64,000 nucleotides of DNA from Candidula unifasciata (taxonomy: Eukaryota > Mollusca > Gastropoda > Stylommatophora > Geomitridae), in NCBI GenBank assembly GCA_905116865.2, contig CAJHNH020002462.1, positions 1-64,000 of the forward strand. The letters are read 5' to 3'. The notes beneath the pieces were generated by a model that did not search any database, had not been told where the DNA came from, and saw nothing but the letters and a program-made list of their open reading frames with translations. Below, piece by piece: positions 35,756 to 48,188 of this stretch. A program made the translations under genes and the position numbers. The stretch's first letter is position 1. The number at the start of each line of letters is the position of its first letter.

Positions 35756-35893
35756 CTCTCTGAGTCCCAAGAAACACATCATACGTTCATAGGTTCCTAT
35801 CTAGAGGCCCAATAAAGGCAAGATGCGCCGATTTTACCTCTATCTTGACTACCCTTTGGGCCTTTGATGCTAAACCCTCTGGGACTCAGAGGG
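35756..35893. mobile_element. piggyBac-like MITE 1
   Basis: 138 bp between TTAA sites (35752-35755, 35894-35897). Ends are CTCTCTGAGTCCCA and, inverted, CCCTCTGAGTCCCA. The interior matches 50933-51071 (CATAGGTTCCTA.CTAGA.GCC; TGATGCTAAACCC). TTAA flanks are diagnostic for piggyBac-type insertion. Confidence 0.85.
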
Positions 35894-35899
35894 TTAAAT

Positions 35900-36985
35900 T
35901 ATTAAATTCTATTAACTAACCTTTGAGTAAAACATTCAATATTTATTGCAAATAGCGGTAATTTTTCCTTGAACTGGGGACCATCTGTATTTTCATCTTT
36001 CCTTATTTTCTTCAGAACCTGTTCTTCCTTTCAGTGTCATGTGATGAAAGTCATCTAGAGAGCCTTGATGTGTGCTATACTGATGCTGGTATTCATGGCC
36101 TTAAATATTCGTCTATCCACTGCTTGCATGGGTAGCCTCTAGTACTGCTTACACTGTGACTAAGTGGGGCTTTCTGTGGTGCACTGTCTTGTGTTAATCT
36201 TGACACATGTCAACACCATTTCATATGTTGTCTCTTTATGAAGTTTAGCACTGATATCATCATTTCTGATCCTACTTTATGTTAACCTTGTAAATATGAA
36301 AGCCTGAATAACATTTCTGGCATGAATATAGTGAAGAACTTTATGCAATAAATCCATGTTACTGGATCGGACACAGTGTTCCATGTAGTGGAAAATCCGT
36401 CTCAGTAAGCAGGTGCCACTGCTTGGATGGCCACACTGGTGTTTTGCTGCCTGAATGCCAGTGGTGGCCATTTCTAGCATCTGTTAAGATGTCACCCGAC
36501 TTTGCATGAACAGAGGTCAGACCACTCCAAATTTTGTTGCCTTACCTTTATAAGTGTCCCAGTTATGAACAAAATACTGGGTTCCGCCCCGAGTCAAACA
36601 TCCGATAGTTAGCATTGTATCAACTGCCTTTGTTACAATGTTTTATATTCCCTTATGATCATCTTTAATGTGCACTCTGAGTAACACTTAGTACTTGCCA
36701 ATGAAAGTCAAAACTGTAAAAATTTTATGAAGACTGATATTTTAGTTCTGTAACTGAACCAGTTTTTTTTTCCCAATTGTAAATAAGTTTTATCTTCTTT
36801 AAAGTAGTCTCCTTCTAATTATATCAACTCATGATAATAAAGGAAGCACCTATGGTAGGCATGATATCATTATTTTTTTGTTTTTAAATATCCTTCAATT
36901 GTCTAACTGTTTTGGCTTGAAGATCACTAAAATATAGGTATACACAGGTTTAAAATTAGAAAGGCACTACTTTGAAAAAAAAAAA
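35900..36985. other. No recognisable feature
   Basis: A+T-rich sequence without long frames or repeats identified elsewhere in the window. Confidence 0.6.
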
Positions 36986-36986
36986 T

Positions 36987-37570
36987 TCTTCTTCTTCTCG
37001 GCATTCACCAACTGTAAACTCTATTGGCAACTATGAACCTCTTTTAACTATAGTGAAAAGGCAAAAAAATGCAACTGTATGGACATGTAATAAGACCTAA
37101 CAGCCTGTCAAAAACAATACTGCAGGGCTCAATAGAGAAAAGAGGAGAAGAGGCAACAGAACCTGACTTACTGGATATGCCTCTGGCATGCAACTATGAA
37201 ATCCTTTGCAACTGACCTCCAGATGTGCAGAGAGCTGATCAGACAGTCAACAGAAATTGGTGACCCAACAACATGCAGTGTTACAGAATGATGATGATGA
37301 TGAAACTCTGGTGAAAAAGTTTTTCATTAATCGTCCACTTCTGGACTTTGGTCTTGTTCCAAAGCTCAACTTTTATATGCACATCTGTTTTATAAATCTG
37401 GCTTACTTGTAAGCAGACTGTTGGTTCCTTGTCTTTCAGGCAAATGCATTCTGACTTTAAAGAAAACACTCTGATTAGTCATCTTTTGCAATATGCTTGT
37501 TAGGGAGGCAGTGTGTCTATTCTTTTCCTCCCAAAATGGGGAATCAACATGCAAAGAGGGGCATAAAAGC
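36987..37570 (-). repeat. Family E element split by a LINE tail
   Basis: The left piece 36987-37022 (TTCTTCTTCTTCTCGGCATTC to AACTGTAAACTCT) and the right piece 37303-37570 (GTCCACTTCTGGACTTTGG, GCAGACTGTTGGTTCCTTGT) are one element. It is interrupted by the insertion at 37023-37302. Confidence 0.85.
37023..37302 (+). mobile_element. 5'-truncated LINE tail inserted in family E
   Basis: Flanked by AAACTCT (37016-37022 and 37303-37309). Reads LQLYGHVIRPNSLSKTILQG and SIEKRGEEA in place of GKRGRGRQ, with stops, and ends in (ATG)n at 37290-37302. This is retrotransposition by target-primed synthesis. Confidence 0.82.
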
Positions 37571-38136
37571 GAAAAAAACACCCTTTAACAGTAGAAGAAG
37601 CGGACAGAGAATCAACAGGCACTGAGATGGGAATCAAATGGACTGAAGAAATGAGTACATCCAAAAGAAACATTAGGAGAAAATACTGCACATGATAAAG
37701 CAGAACGAAAGAACATATGCTCTGAGCCATATGTGACATCACAACAGGATGACAGCAACAATACACAGTAGGTTTACCAACCTACTGCCAAAAAACACAT
37801 TCAGTTCCAGAACCTAATGATCAGCACTCCTAACATGAGATTTGCTTCTTTAAGTTGCTATGATGAGTAGTGGTGCTGCAGAAGAAGTAGACACCCTTGG
37901 TTATGGATCATTTTGGTGGTTTGAAGCACCCTACTTTTGCCTTGACTTGCTAAGAACGCAAGTTATTCTGCCATGTAATCTTTGAATTTATCTCACTGCT
38001 TCCTCCATTCTTCAACTGTCATTTCCATCATGCAATCTTTACAGTTTATTAAAGTAATGGTACAAGGAGGCTTCAAATGAAAACCCTAAAAAGTGTGACA
38101 GAAATTACAATAACCGAGCCATTCTCCTGTAAGTAA

Positions 38137-38397
38137 AGTTAAGATCTCTTTTCACGCCTGTCGGCGCATCTGGCATATGGGAAGAGCACCCATATTTTTT
38201 CAGACCAATGGACACTAGGTAAGTAATGCAGTCAGCCATCTTTACTTCCCCAAAACATATATCCTAGTACCCATTTTAGGCTGGGTCGACCTGCGACGCA
38301 ACATACCATGATAAAAATCCACGCAGTCAGCAGTGGGTTTCAATTGCGGTACGTTGGAATCACGAGTCAGACTCGCAACGCCTAAGCCACGAACGCC
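38137..38397 (-). repeat. SINE family D with head type B
   Basis: Close to the 7465-7722 copy: GGGAAGAGCACCCATATTT, CATCTTTACTTCCCCAAAAC and the head end AACGCCTAAGCCACGAACGCC. Confidence 0.82.
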
Positions 38398-39017
38398 TTC
38401 CTATCCTCTTACAACCTGTCAATATTTTTGTTAAGGATGTCAAGATTGCTTATGACATGATGTTTAACGTTTTCATTTGAAGCTCCTTTTTTTATGCTGC
38501 TCCCATAAAAGATCCTGCAGTTGGAATGTGAAGTGGCTGTCATACGTTTTGTGTACTTCTGTTGTGAAGTGCTTAACCTTCACATATGAGGTAGTGTGAC
38601 CAGTTGCCTTCCTTCCCAGATAACTCGAAGAAAATTAAAATGCTCTGAACCCATTTTTATGATGTGGGGTTGACATCAGAGATGCACTGGAAAAAGTAAA
38701 CAAATTTAAGCTGTAATGCACAACAAACAATTTTATGTGTCTTTATTTATCATAAGAATTCATCATCTACTTATGATTATTGAAAGTGTCTATATTTTCC
38801 ATTCCACTATATTGTAACTCTTGTGTATTTGTTAAATTGTTCCTATAGTATTTTGTTGGTTTTTCTATATACTGAATGAAATCACAAGCTATTTTTTGTC
38901 TGGACTTGGCTGGCTGATTTATTTTGTTTTTCCACACACACACACACACAAGCATATGCTGTCCATGTAACAGCAGGGGTGTGAAGCAACACTGAGGCAA
39001 ATTTGACTTTGGCTATC

Positions 39018-39110
39018 TGGTGGACCCAGCCTAAAACCGGTACCAGGCAATATCCTGGGAAGTAAAAGTGACAGGCATGAAGGTGACCACATCAATCACA
39101 CTGAGTGCTT
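39018..39110 (+). repeat. SINE family D fragment, reversed
   Basis: GACCCAGCCTAAAACCGGTA, TGGGAAGTAAAAGTGACAGG and GTGACCACATCAATCACA are the complement of the family D body. Further reversed fragments lie at 39425-39530 and 62095-62205. Confidence 0.65.
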
Positions 39111-39189
39111 TAGTGCATAAACAATATGTGCATAGCATTAAATGCCTGGAGTACTGATGTGAAAAAAAGCTCCTTTACTTTTCATTGCA

Positions 39190-39395
39190 CTATATACAGA
39201 GTGCTTTCATCCCAGAGTACAATATGTAGAGTGACCTCCCATAGCACTTGTAATATATCGTGTGCTTAACTCCTACAGCACAAAATATAGAGTGCTTACC
39301 TCCCATAGCACAATATATAGAGTGGTTTACCTCCCACACCACAATATATAGAATGCTTACCTCCCATAGCACAATATATAATGCTTATCTCTGGA
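39190..39395 (+). repeat. About 33-bp imperfect tandem repeat, 6 copies
   Basis: The consensus is roughly TCCCATAGCACAATATATAG followed by AGTGCTTACC. Confidence 0.85.
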
Positions 39396-39954
39396 AGGCT
39401 TTGAAACATTCAACTGGGATTCCAGGTTGACCTAGCTTATATTTGCTACCAGGAAATGTCATGGAAAGTAAAGGAAGCCAGCATGATCTTAACAAACTCA
39501 CCCACAGGTGCAAACTGGTCTATCAAACAAAATAGTGTGCTAACATCCTAAGTTTAATACATGGAAAGGGTCTTTTACTGGAAAAGCCACACAATTATCT
39601 TCAAGAAATGATAACCCACTACACACCCAGGACATTTCAATGGCATCTTTACATGAAAGGATTGGGATGCCAAATCATCAGCACTAAAATGCCTACAAAC
39701 AAATGCAACATTACACCACAAAATACAAGGTTTCAAATGATCAATGCTTGTTTGTGAAGTATTTGTGTCCATTCTAATTTCAGATTATGAAACAAAATTA
39801 TGAAAAATGTGTAAAGTGTACATAGTTTCTGACTGCCTTTCCTTCTTTCTTTGTCATGTTCTCTACCTTTATCTCTGACTTAATGCTCATATTTTCCCTA
39901 CGACCCATCAATTTTCAATAAAGCTCATCTCAAACACAAATCATGAACAAGCGG

Positions 39955-39981
39955 AGGGGGGGGGGGGGGGGGGGGGGGGGG
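39955..39981 (+). repeat. Poly-G tract
   Basis: About 27 bp of G. Confidence 0.95.
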
Positions 39982-39999
39982 TGGGACTGCAACACCTGC

Positions 40000-40207
40000 C
40001 TGTATTTACCACTTTGGGGGAGGGAGGTGAGAAGGGGGATCTTTGAGCCTGAGAATTTAGGGCCACATGGCTAGTGCTGTTGCCACAAACCATGCAGGTT
40101 AGGATGGTATTTTTAGCTGTGAAAAAAAATCTACAAGCAGTGAGGGTTTGAACCTGGGTCTCCCGCATGAAAGCACATCATTCTTAACCATTTGGCTAGC
40201 TACTCCT
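40000..40207 (-). repeat. SINE family K
   Basis: ACCACTTTGGGGGAGGGAGG body. The - strand tRNA-like end is GAGTAGCTAGCCAAATGGTT with box B CAGGTTCAAACCC. Confidence 0.75.
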
Positions 40208-40384
40208 CAGTGACTAGGCTAATAAAGACAGAAACTAAAATGATTCCAAGAGCTCCAAAAGGATTTTTTTTTTAACCAAGTGGGAAACATCAGAAACAGA
40301 CCACCAGAAAGATTGTGCATTTTACCATTTTGACCAACCACGAGTAGCAGTCCTCGAACTCTGCACAGGCATAATTTTTTTTAT

Positions 40385-40760
40385 AGTCCATGTTGTGTGG
40401 CATTGGTAGCCATGTCTATCCACAACTTTCTTTCTTGTGACCTTTCAATCAATTCTGAAACAGATGATCTTCCATGCCGCTATGTTAAACTGTCCAGCAT
40501 CTTCTCGCTCGGCCTCGTTCTGCCCCCTAACATTCCCACAATCATGAAGTGCTCCAGTTTTCTCCTTTCCATGACAAAACCAAATAATACACATTATTTC
40601 CTTCTGATGTGGACAATAAGCTCTCTTCGTGGGTCAGTTTCTTTCAAAACATCTTTATTACACTTTTCATCAGTCTAGGGTGTCTCACTGATCCATAAAA
40701 CTTTATATCTGCTGCAGCCACATAATTTTTCACTAACTGGCTAACTTGCACAAGAATAAT
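40385..40760 (-). pseudogene. LINE 3' ORF tail
   Basis: The - strand gives VKNYVAAADIKFYGSVRHPR, a decayed V...LEAAEM.FYRRM.RIPW. It then gives LSTSEGNNVYYLVLSWKGEN, HFMIVGMLGG and KMLDSLT, ending LWIDMATNATQHG. Confidence 0.7.
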
Positions 40761-41049
40761 AGGCTGAAAAATCACTTGTTCAATAAGATAAAGGTAGGAG
40801 ACACTGACAAATATCAACGTAAAGATAGAAAAATAATAATTTTCTGAAAGTTTCATACACAAGGAAAAGAGACCATTATTCTAGCCAATAAAGATCCACA
40901 CGAGGAAAAACTATGAAAATGGCAACACATTCAAGCTGACTGCTGCTGTCTTTAAATATATTCATAAGAAGAAAACGATAAAGCAAAAATCCTTAAAGTT
41001 TAATAGATAATCACCTGACACTTAGATACACATATAAACCAGAGAAAGA

Positions 41050-41400
41050 TGGAATAACTGTGGTCTGGTATTTACACAAGGTTGGCTCGAAGAAAACTTA
41101 TCACAAAAATCAGAAAGACAGTTGTCATTCTTTTGACAATGTATGAGAAGAAGGAAACTGGAACACATTCTGCGGACCTCTGGAAAGATCTGTGGAAAAG
41201 AGACAGATGAAGACAATGCAAGATGATTCTTGACAGCCTTCTGTCATGGTGTAGAGTGGTGTCAACGCACAAACTGACACATGCTGTTGAAGACCGTAGA
41301 TTGTGGAGATCACCGATGCCAGTCAGCAAGGCACTTGATGATGACGAACTGTGCCCAGTAACATTTTGAAAATGTACAGACTGGAAGAACAAGAAGAAGA
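41050..41400 (+). pseudogene. LINE 3' ORF tail, degraded
   Basis: Shifted frames give KLEHILRTSGKICGKRDR, MILDSLLSWCR and THAVEDRRLWRS. Ends in GAAGAACAAGAAGAAG. Confidence 0.65.
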
Positions 41401-42180
41401 AAATGAAGAAGCAGAAATCCTTGAAGTTTCATAGATAACCACCTGTCACTTAGCTACATATAAATGAGGGAAGGTTGGAATATTTGGGGGTCTCGTATAT
41501 ACATAAGTTCCTTTCCAAAAGTATGAAATTAAAATATTGTGGTGAAATTGTCTTAGTGTTTTCTACAGGAGGAAACTGGAGCACTTTAATTATGTGCAAA
41601 AGACCCTTTACAAATTAAATGCAAAAATACAACTATACTCAATTACAAAACTAAACCTGTTTCATTTCATTCAACTTCATTCCCCATTATTATCCACTTT
41701 GAAACAATATTCAAAAGTAATCAGTCTATCATGTGCCATCTATACAACAAAGTCTGTCAACATGTTCTGTCTTCTGTCCCACTTGTTCACTCTCTGAGTC
41801 TGCTGTTTGCCCATCTCTTGATTCTATTCTCCCAGTTGTAACACTATCTACCTCTTGCTAGCTGGCCTTCAACATTTTCCCTCCAGTATGATTTTAATAG
41901 GAGTGTTACATCTCTTAATGTGGCTGAGATAATTCATTTTCATATGCAATAATAAATGCTTATCCAGTATTTGAAGACTGTCCTCACAGTACAGCCAGCA
42001 TAAAGAGATCATTTATATGTAATGTCTGTGACCTCCATTGTCAATCATGACACAGCAAACAGCAGTTGGTGAAAGTGCTCACTCTCTTCAGTTTCAAGTT
42101 CAGACTATCTGAGGGGAAATAAAGACAATACAAATATCAGTCAACATTTAATCTGCCATCTGATTCTGTTGTGTGATCTA
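41400..42180. other. No recognisable feature
   Basis: Short frames only. GCAGAAATCCTTGAAGTTTCATAGATAA at 41409-41436 repeats AAAAATCCTTAAAGTTTAATAGATAA at 40986-41011 and is followed by similar sequence, so the LINE tail may sit in a duplicated segment. Confidence 0.5.
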
Positions 42181-42265
42181 GACCAGTGTTTCCCTGTTTA
42201 GTGGTCATTAGACCCCGGGGATAAGTGAGAGATATTTATGGGGTCCAGTGATATTCACACACAAA
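42180..42265 (+). mobile_element. Possible hAT terminal fragment
   Basis: Starts CCAGTGTTTCCCTGTTTAGTGG and contains GACCCCGGGG. Starts of the form CAGTG.TTCCC are common for hAT MITEs. No second end found. Confidence 0.3.
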
Positions 42266-42354
42266 AAACACTTCTGCTTTACAATGCAACTCTTTTTGGG
42301 ATTCTAATATAAAAAAATTATATGTATAGTATGACTATTAAACATTACAGAGTT

Positions 42355-42640
42355 TTTCTTCTTAGCGTTCACCAGCTGTAAACTCTAGCAGAAAATTCTG
42401 GTTGTTCATCCACTTCTGCACTTTGTTCTTGTTCTAGAACTTGAGTTTTGTGTGCACATCTGTTTTACAGATCTGGTTTAACTGCATGCAAACTGTTTGT
42501 TTCTCACCTCTCAGGTAAATGCACTCTGACTTTGAAGAAAAAAAAAACCCAATAGGTCGCCTTTCAACGACATGCTTGTCAGGGGGGCAGTGGCTCTATT
42601 CCTAATAACTCCAAAAGTGAACCCCAGAACCCATAAGGGC
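42355..42640 (-). repeat. Repeat family E
   Basis: CTTCTTAGCGTTCACCAGCT, GGTAAATGCACTCTGACTTT and AGGGGGGCAGTGGCTCTATT, as in 9521-9801. Confidence 0.82.
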
Positions 42641-42774
42641 AGTACAGAGTTCGTGGAAGACCTTAAAAAATAAGAGGGGTGTACAGGTTAACTGGGCTCT
42701 AATAGACGAGATTTTTTTATCTTTCCTGAAAGACTGGTACCCAGTAATTCAAAGAGTCATTTTGGAGATGCCAA

Positions 42775-43065
42775 TCCTCCCAGTGTGGGTTTTGGGGCCC
42801 TATTTGGGGGGGGAAAAAAAAAAACAGATCCATTGTCTCGCCCCACCCCCATAACAACACCTGTCATAAGAGCCGACTAATTGGGAGTTTTATTTGAAGT
42901 CGGAAAGCATCTGCCTGAGCGGCAAGAAAAAAGCAACTACTCACAAATAAGCCAGTAAAACGGATGTAGACGCAAAACTCAGGCCCTGACAAAAAGTCGA
43001 AATAGATGAATAATCAGAACTATCTGCCGGAGCTTACAGACGGTTAACAAAGAAAAAGAAGAAGA
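42775..43065 (+). repeat. Repeat family E, opposite orientation
   Basis: GTGGGTTTTGGGGCCCTATT, AGAGCCGACTAATTGGGAGT, TATCTGCCGGAGCTTACAGA, ending AAAGAAAAAGAAGAAG. Confidence 0.82.
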
Positions 43066-43579
43066 GATGCCAATCCCACAGAAATAAATCCCAGACACCA
43101 CATTCAACCGCAGAAAGGTGTTATTTTAGATGTAATTCGAAGTACTCAAACAAGGAATCCTGAGTTGATATGTGTTCACACTAACCACTGAAAACCTGCA
43201 TAAACAAGCACAGCGTAAGCTTGTCTAGAATAAAAATTACAAATTATTTCTCCTTTTTTTTCAGTTTCAAAACATATTTCAAATTATTAATTTGTACAGC
43301 AGGGGATTTTTTTTTAATATGTGAAGGGAAGTAATCACTGATTAGAAATGGAGCAAAGAAATAACTGCTTTCCTTCCCTTCCCTGTGGTTCTGTTGACAC
43401 AGCCAAGTAGGGCAAAGTGACATCATCATAAGCTGATTATGACATAATAACTCAAAACATTATTTTTTTTTGGCCACCCCAAATAATATTGCCATAGTTT
43501 TTAAAATTATAATCATACCCACTAAGTCAACAAACATATTATGGAGTTGCAACCAGTATCCAAGCTATTATTTGTCGAC

Positions 43580-43745
43580 CCCTCGTGGGATGCAATTTTT
43601 CCTTATTTTGAAACCCCACCCTGGTTGTTGCCAGGACCCTAATATAACCTAAAGGTTGAACAGGGTTTCCCTGGACCTCTCCATGGGTGGATGGACCTCA
43701 TCCACATGGTGCCACTTTGTGTCTGATGTCCTGGTGGGGTAAAAT
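43580..43745 (-). repeat. Dispersed repeat family F
   Basis: GAAACCCCACCCTGGTTGTT, CTCATCCACATGGTGCCACT and GATGTCCTGGTGGGGTAAAA, the same orientation as 395-592. Confidence 0.85.
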
Positions 43746-43749
43746 CTAC

Positions 43750-45215
43750 TTTCCCACTTACTTATCCAAGCAGTCATGTAGGCCTATTGACCACTGCTAA
43801 AAGATATCATGTCATCAACAAATATTTAAAAGTCAGAAAACCAGCTACCTGATAGTGAGGTTTAATGTGCCCTCTAGTTTCTCATAATCAGAGCATACTT
43901 AATATATGTCTGTTGCTGGGATCTATAACAGAAGCAAAGCAAAAAAAAGAACACTTTTGCCTAACTCACAATGCAAAAGAAGCTAATAAAGAGGCTTTGC
44001 TAGGCTGGGTACCTCGACCTTTACACAACTTTGGCTGTAACATCTAACTAATTATGGAACCAGTCTAAAAGGGCTTGAATTAAAGGTTATGAAAGCAGAT
44101 GAAAAAAAAAAATACAGAACTAGTCAGCTTCATATTATTACAGTCACACACAACAAGTGAATGTTGTGGCTAAAAAACCTTCATCAGCACAAGACATGAA
44201 TAGACAGTAATAAACAAGTATGCAAAAAGAAAACAAAAACAATCATATAACCGAGGTTTCTCAAACAAAAATCCACATGTTTATCTGTCTGGTCAGTTGA
44301 AACTGAGAACGTGTGAATACTGGAGTGAATACTTAGCAGGAAAAAAAAGGGTCTGAAGTGAACTGGTTGAGGGCTTTAGCTCTAAAGGGAGTTTAAAAGC
44401 AGATTCGGGAAAAGAGTATACAACTGTTTGTATTTTGCTTTTGAAAGTCATTTAATCATGATGGTTATTACAATAACTCTCCTTGGACTCTGTTCAATGC
44501 AGTCTACTCTGACACACTGGTTAAGCGCTGTAACACAGCACACTGGAACTGGGACACAAGTTGAGAAAACACTAAAGAGCTGATAACAATTCAGTTTCTT
44601 CTGCAACGATGATGTCCTCTCAACACACATGTCACAGGATGAATGCTGCTAGGGTCTTAGAGTTCACGAGTATGTTGGTACTTACTATCAAAACATAAAG
44701 ATTCATTCTGTCACTGCACTGTGACGTCATGGAGGCAGTAGCCAGGTTTCTCTAAGTTAACCAGTTGAAGAAATCATGCTCACAACTCAGGATTCATTCG
44801 CACAACACACATCAACCTCCAGCAAGACCAGATTTAAACCAACATCAGTTTCTCATGGCTCAAATAGCCTCTTCCTTTCATTCTAGAATGTTCTCATTCC
44901 TCATACTTCTCATTTTCTATTACTATTTGGCCTCCATACAAGATTTATTTACCTCTCAACGTTCGTGTTCACCTCAACTTGACATTCCGTCTGTCCACTC
45001 ATATATTATACTTAAGAACCGCCCATTCAGCATAGTTTATGAAAATTGAGACACAAAAGAAAAAAATGACTCCTTCACAGTTACGTCCGCTTGGATATGT
45101 GCAGTAAGAGAGTGTTTCTTCCCTTCAGGATTGCACTCTGTAGAATTAACATTTCAAGGGAGAGAATCAAAGAGGGAATCAAATCCCAGAAACCATGTTT
45201 AACCGTACAACAGTT
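43750..45215. other. No supported gene
   Basis: Short frames only. A possible Penelope/hammerhead-like motif at 44150-44200 (- strand) is described under findings. Confidence 0.5.
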
Positions 45216-45219
45216 ATAC

Positions 45220-45465
45220 TGGTTAAAAGTTAAAGTCGAAAGGATCGACTTCACTGTACAGGATTTTTTCCCATATGGCTCGGTCTGTCTCTTCAGAGCG
45301 GATAGCCGCCTGCTTAGAGCGCCGCACAGAGCACGAACTCTGTAGCTCCGCTGACAATCCCCAGGGATCTCCATAAAAACTGTACTTGTGAACTGAAGGA
45401 TGCCACTGTGAAACGAACCCATGACCTTCAGAGCATGAGGCTTGACCACTTCGTCACGGAGATAT
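45220..45465 (-). repeat. SINE family A
   Basis: The - strand head is ATCTCCGTGACGAAGTGGTC, AAGCCTCATGCTCTGAAGGT, with box B ATGGGTTCGTTTC. The tail on + is AAAGGATCGACTTCACTGTA. Confidence 0.85.
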
Positions 45466-45984
45466 TGGGGCAACACAAAATGGTTATAAAGTAACCTGTA
45501 GTTCAGTGTGGGTAGGTGTTATTGAGGGAAAAGGGTCACAAACAGTCACAAATTTAAAATTATGAAAATATGTGGTGACTGAGAATGAACCAAAGATAAA
45601 TAATGTTTACTCTATGATTTCTCACTCGGAATTTGCACATTTCTCCAGCTCCTGTCTCGGTTATTTCATTTGTTTCAGCTATTTAGAAAATAAATACAAA
45701 TGACAAAATATGAACTGAGAACATTGTAAAACAAGTATTTTCTTTTTTAAACATATATTCTGAAATAAATAATTTTACTTCAAGTTTATAATCTTAATAA
45801 AAAAAAAAGAAATAAAAATTGGAAAAGGATGGGTATTATTTTGTTGCAGTATCAACATTATTGCACTTGGTGTAATCCAGTAATTCTTAGTCTCTCTCAC
45901 AGAATTGGTATTTATTTTGTCTTTCATCTTCCAACAGAGAATGTGTCAATAATTAATTAGAATCTGCTAGATCTAGCCATTATT

Positions 45985-46350
45985 TTAGGTTTGAGGTTTG
46001 AGGTTGTGAACAATGGATCAACATCATGGCATACGGTTGTAACCCATAAGTCAAGTCTGAGTCTGAAGTAGCTTAGCACAGTGCACAGGCTCTGTGACAC
46101 CGGTGAGGATCCTGAAATACTCTGGGTAGATTATTACCTTAACATTTTGCCAGGGTAGTGCTGTTAGTCTACTCTTTTCAACTGCCAAGCGATTTTTTTA
46201 AGGGCGTCCCATCTCACTCACCCAGAGACCAGGGGGAGTTACTGGAAGTCCAAGTCCATGGGACAAAAATTTCAGCGCTTACCAGGGATTGAACCCAGAA
46301 CCTCTCTAGCTCTCAAGACGGACACCATGCCTCGAGACCACGCAGCCCCC
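45985..46350 (-). repeat. SINE family C
   Basis: GAACAATGGATCAACATCAT, GAGGATCCTGAAATACTCTG, and the - strand end GCTGCGTGGTCTCGAGGCAT with box B TGGGTTCAATCCC. Confidence 0.85.
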
Positions 46351-46399
46351 AGCAATCATTTTACAAACTGAACAACACTTTATGTAATCGTTTTTTGTC

Positions 46400-46860
46400 A
46401 ACCAAGATGAGAAAAAGAATTCTCAAGAGCTTTATAAATCCTATCCTGATATATGAAACTGAATCATGGACAATGGCAGAAATAGTGAAAAACTATTTGG
46501 AAGCAGCGGAGATGCAGTTTTATAGACGAATGATACCATGGGCAGATAAAAACAGTTAAGAGAATGTCTGGAACGAAAATGACTCACAAAGAAAACTGAT
46601 TTGTCCACATCAGAAGGAGACAATCTACATTCTTTGGTCATGTTATGAGAAGGAGAAAAGTGGACTGCATCATGATGATGGGAAAGTTGGAAGGGAAAGA
46701 GGCAGAGGGAGACCAAGAGAGAAGATGCTGGACAGTGTGACATCATGTCATGGAAGATAATCTGTGTCGGAACTGACTGAAAAAGTACATGAGACAGAAG
46801 GTTAGGATAGACATGACTACCAAAACCACACGGCAATGACTATAAATGAGTTACCATTAA
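46400..46860 (+). pseudogene. LINE 3' ORF tail
   Basis: Begins RILKSFINPILIYETESWTM (cf. L...I.PVL.YG.E.W), YLEAAEMQFYRRMIPWAD. Then, after shifts, a TTCTTTGGTCATGTTATGAGAAG block (FFGHVMRR; 46630-46652) and KKYMRQK. Stops and frameshifts make it a relic. Confidence 0.78.
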
Positions 46861-47051
46861 TTTAATGGTCATAAGGGTTGATATAATCAAATTTTATCAA
46901 CAAAATGCAGCTTTCTGTTTTCCTAGCAAAATGAAATTAGTTGAGCAAATTTTTTTTTTTTTTTTGGGTATAAAGGTACAAAAGAAGGTAACAGGTCACC
47001 TCATCTCATAAAGCAAATTACCTAGTGTATTTGGGGTCTTAACCTCATACT

Positions 47052-47073
47052 CATATATATATATATATATATA
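47052..47073 (+). repeat. (AT)n microsatellite
   Basis: Eleven or so AT units. Confidence 0.95.
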
Positions 47074-47079
47074 GTATTC

Positions 47080-47665
47080 CATGCCACGGAATATCACTGC
47101 CCAGGGAGGAGAGTGTGTATACTGAAATTTCAAAGGTTATTACTCATCATCATCCCCTCTTTCCTGAAACTACGTCTTCTGCTATAATTATTCCAAACTT
47201 CTGTGGTGCTTTATATGGTCCAAATATTTCAGTTTCAGAGACAAAATGCTCTTTATAAGCCAATCTTGATGTTTAGATCTTTTAGGATGTCAGTAATTCT
47301 TTTCTTCTTTGTCCATGTTATAAATATTACTACATTCACATCCATTCCATGGACTTGACCTTGTCAATAGAACACTTATTATTAAAGACCATGCTGTGTC
47401 TCACCTTCCACATCACATACTGCCAACATTTTCTGTTCTGATACAGATGACTCTCCATAGCATGATACCAAAATGTTTAATGTTTTCTCTCCTGGTCTCT
47501 GCCCGCCTCTTTTTTTCCCTGTTCTTACAAAGTACTCAAGTTTTCCTTCTCATTTCCTTGCCCTAAAAATATGAAATTAAGCCTGATGTGGCTAAACAGC
47601 TCTCTTTGCAAGTTACCTGTTTTTGCAAAAATGTTAACTGTGAAAGATACATCTTAACGTATATT
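47080..47665. other. No supported gene
   Basis: 47190-47600 weakly resembles the complement of a LINE 3' tail (GTCTCTGCCCGCCTCTTTTT). It is too decayed to assign. Confidence 0.4.
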
Positions 47666-47669
47666 AGCT

Positions 47670-47950
47670 GTAAATCATGGTGAAAACTTCTGGCTGTTCG
47701 TCCATTTTTTTTTAGACCTTATTCTTGTTCTATTCTTGTTGCATGCACATTTGTTTTACAGATCTGGCTTATTTCTAGGCAGACTGTTGGTTCCTCGTCT
47801 CTCAGGCAGATGCACTCTGACTTTAAGAGTAACACCCCTAATTAATTAGTCAGCTTTTACAACATGCTCGTTGGAGGGATGCTGGAAAGGGAGCAGGTCT
47901 ATTCTTTTCTTTTTCCTATGATGGTACCCCAGAACACATAGAAGTGTTTG
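47670..47950 (-). repeat. Repeat family E
   Basis: GTGAAAACTTCTGGCTGTTC, GCAGACTGTTGGTTCCTCGT, CAGGCAGATGCACTCTGACT. Confidence 0.82.
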
Positions 47951-48188
47951 TAAAAAGTTTAATTCTTTTTAATGCCTCCTGCCGAGAGCTTTAAAATAAA
48001 GCACACACACTGCAGCTCCAGCAATGATCTTACAGAATTTCATAAAAACTGCAATTGGTAATCGAATGACAGTCCGCAAAACTAAAAGACAGCCTTTAGA
48101 ACACTAAGTAAATGCCTCAAACATTTATCAGTCCATTTTGTATACCTATGATTTTCCACAGCTGCCATCTTTTCACAATTAAAAAAAA

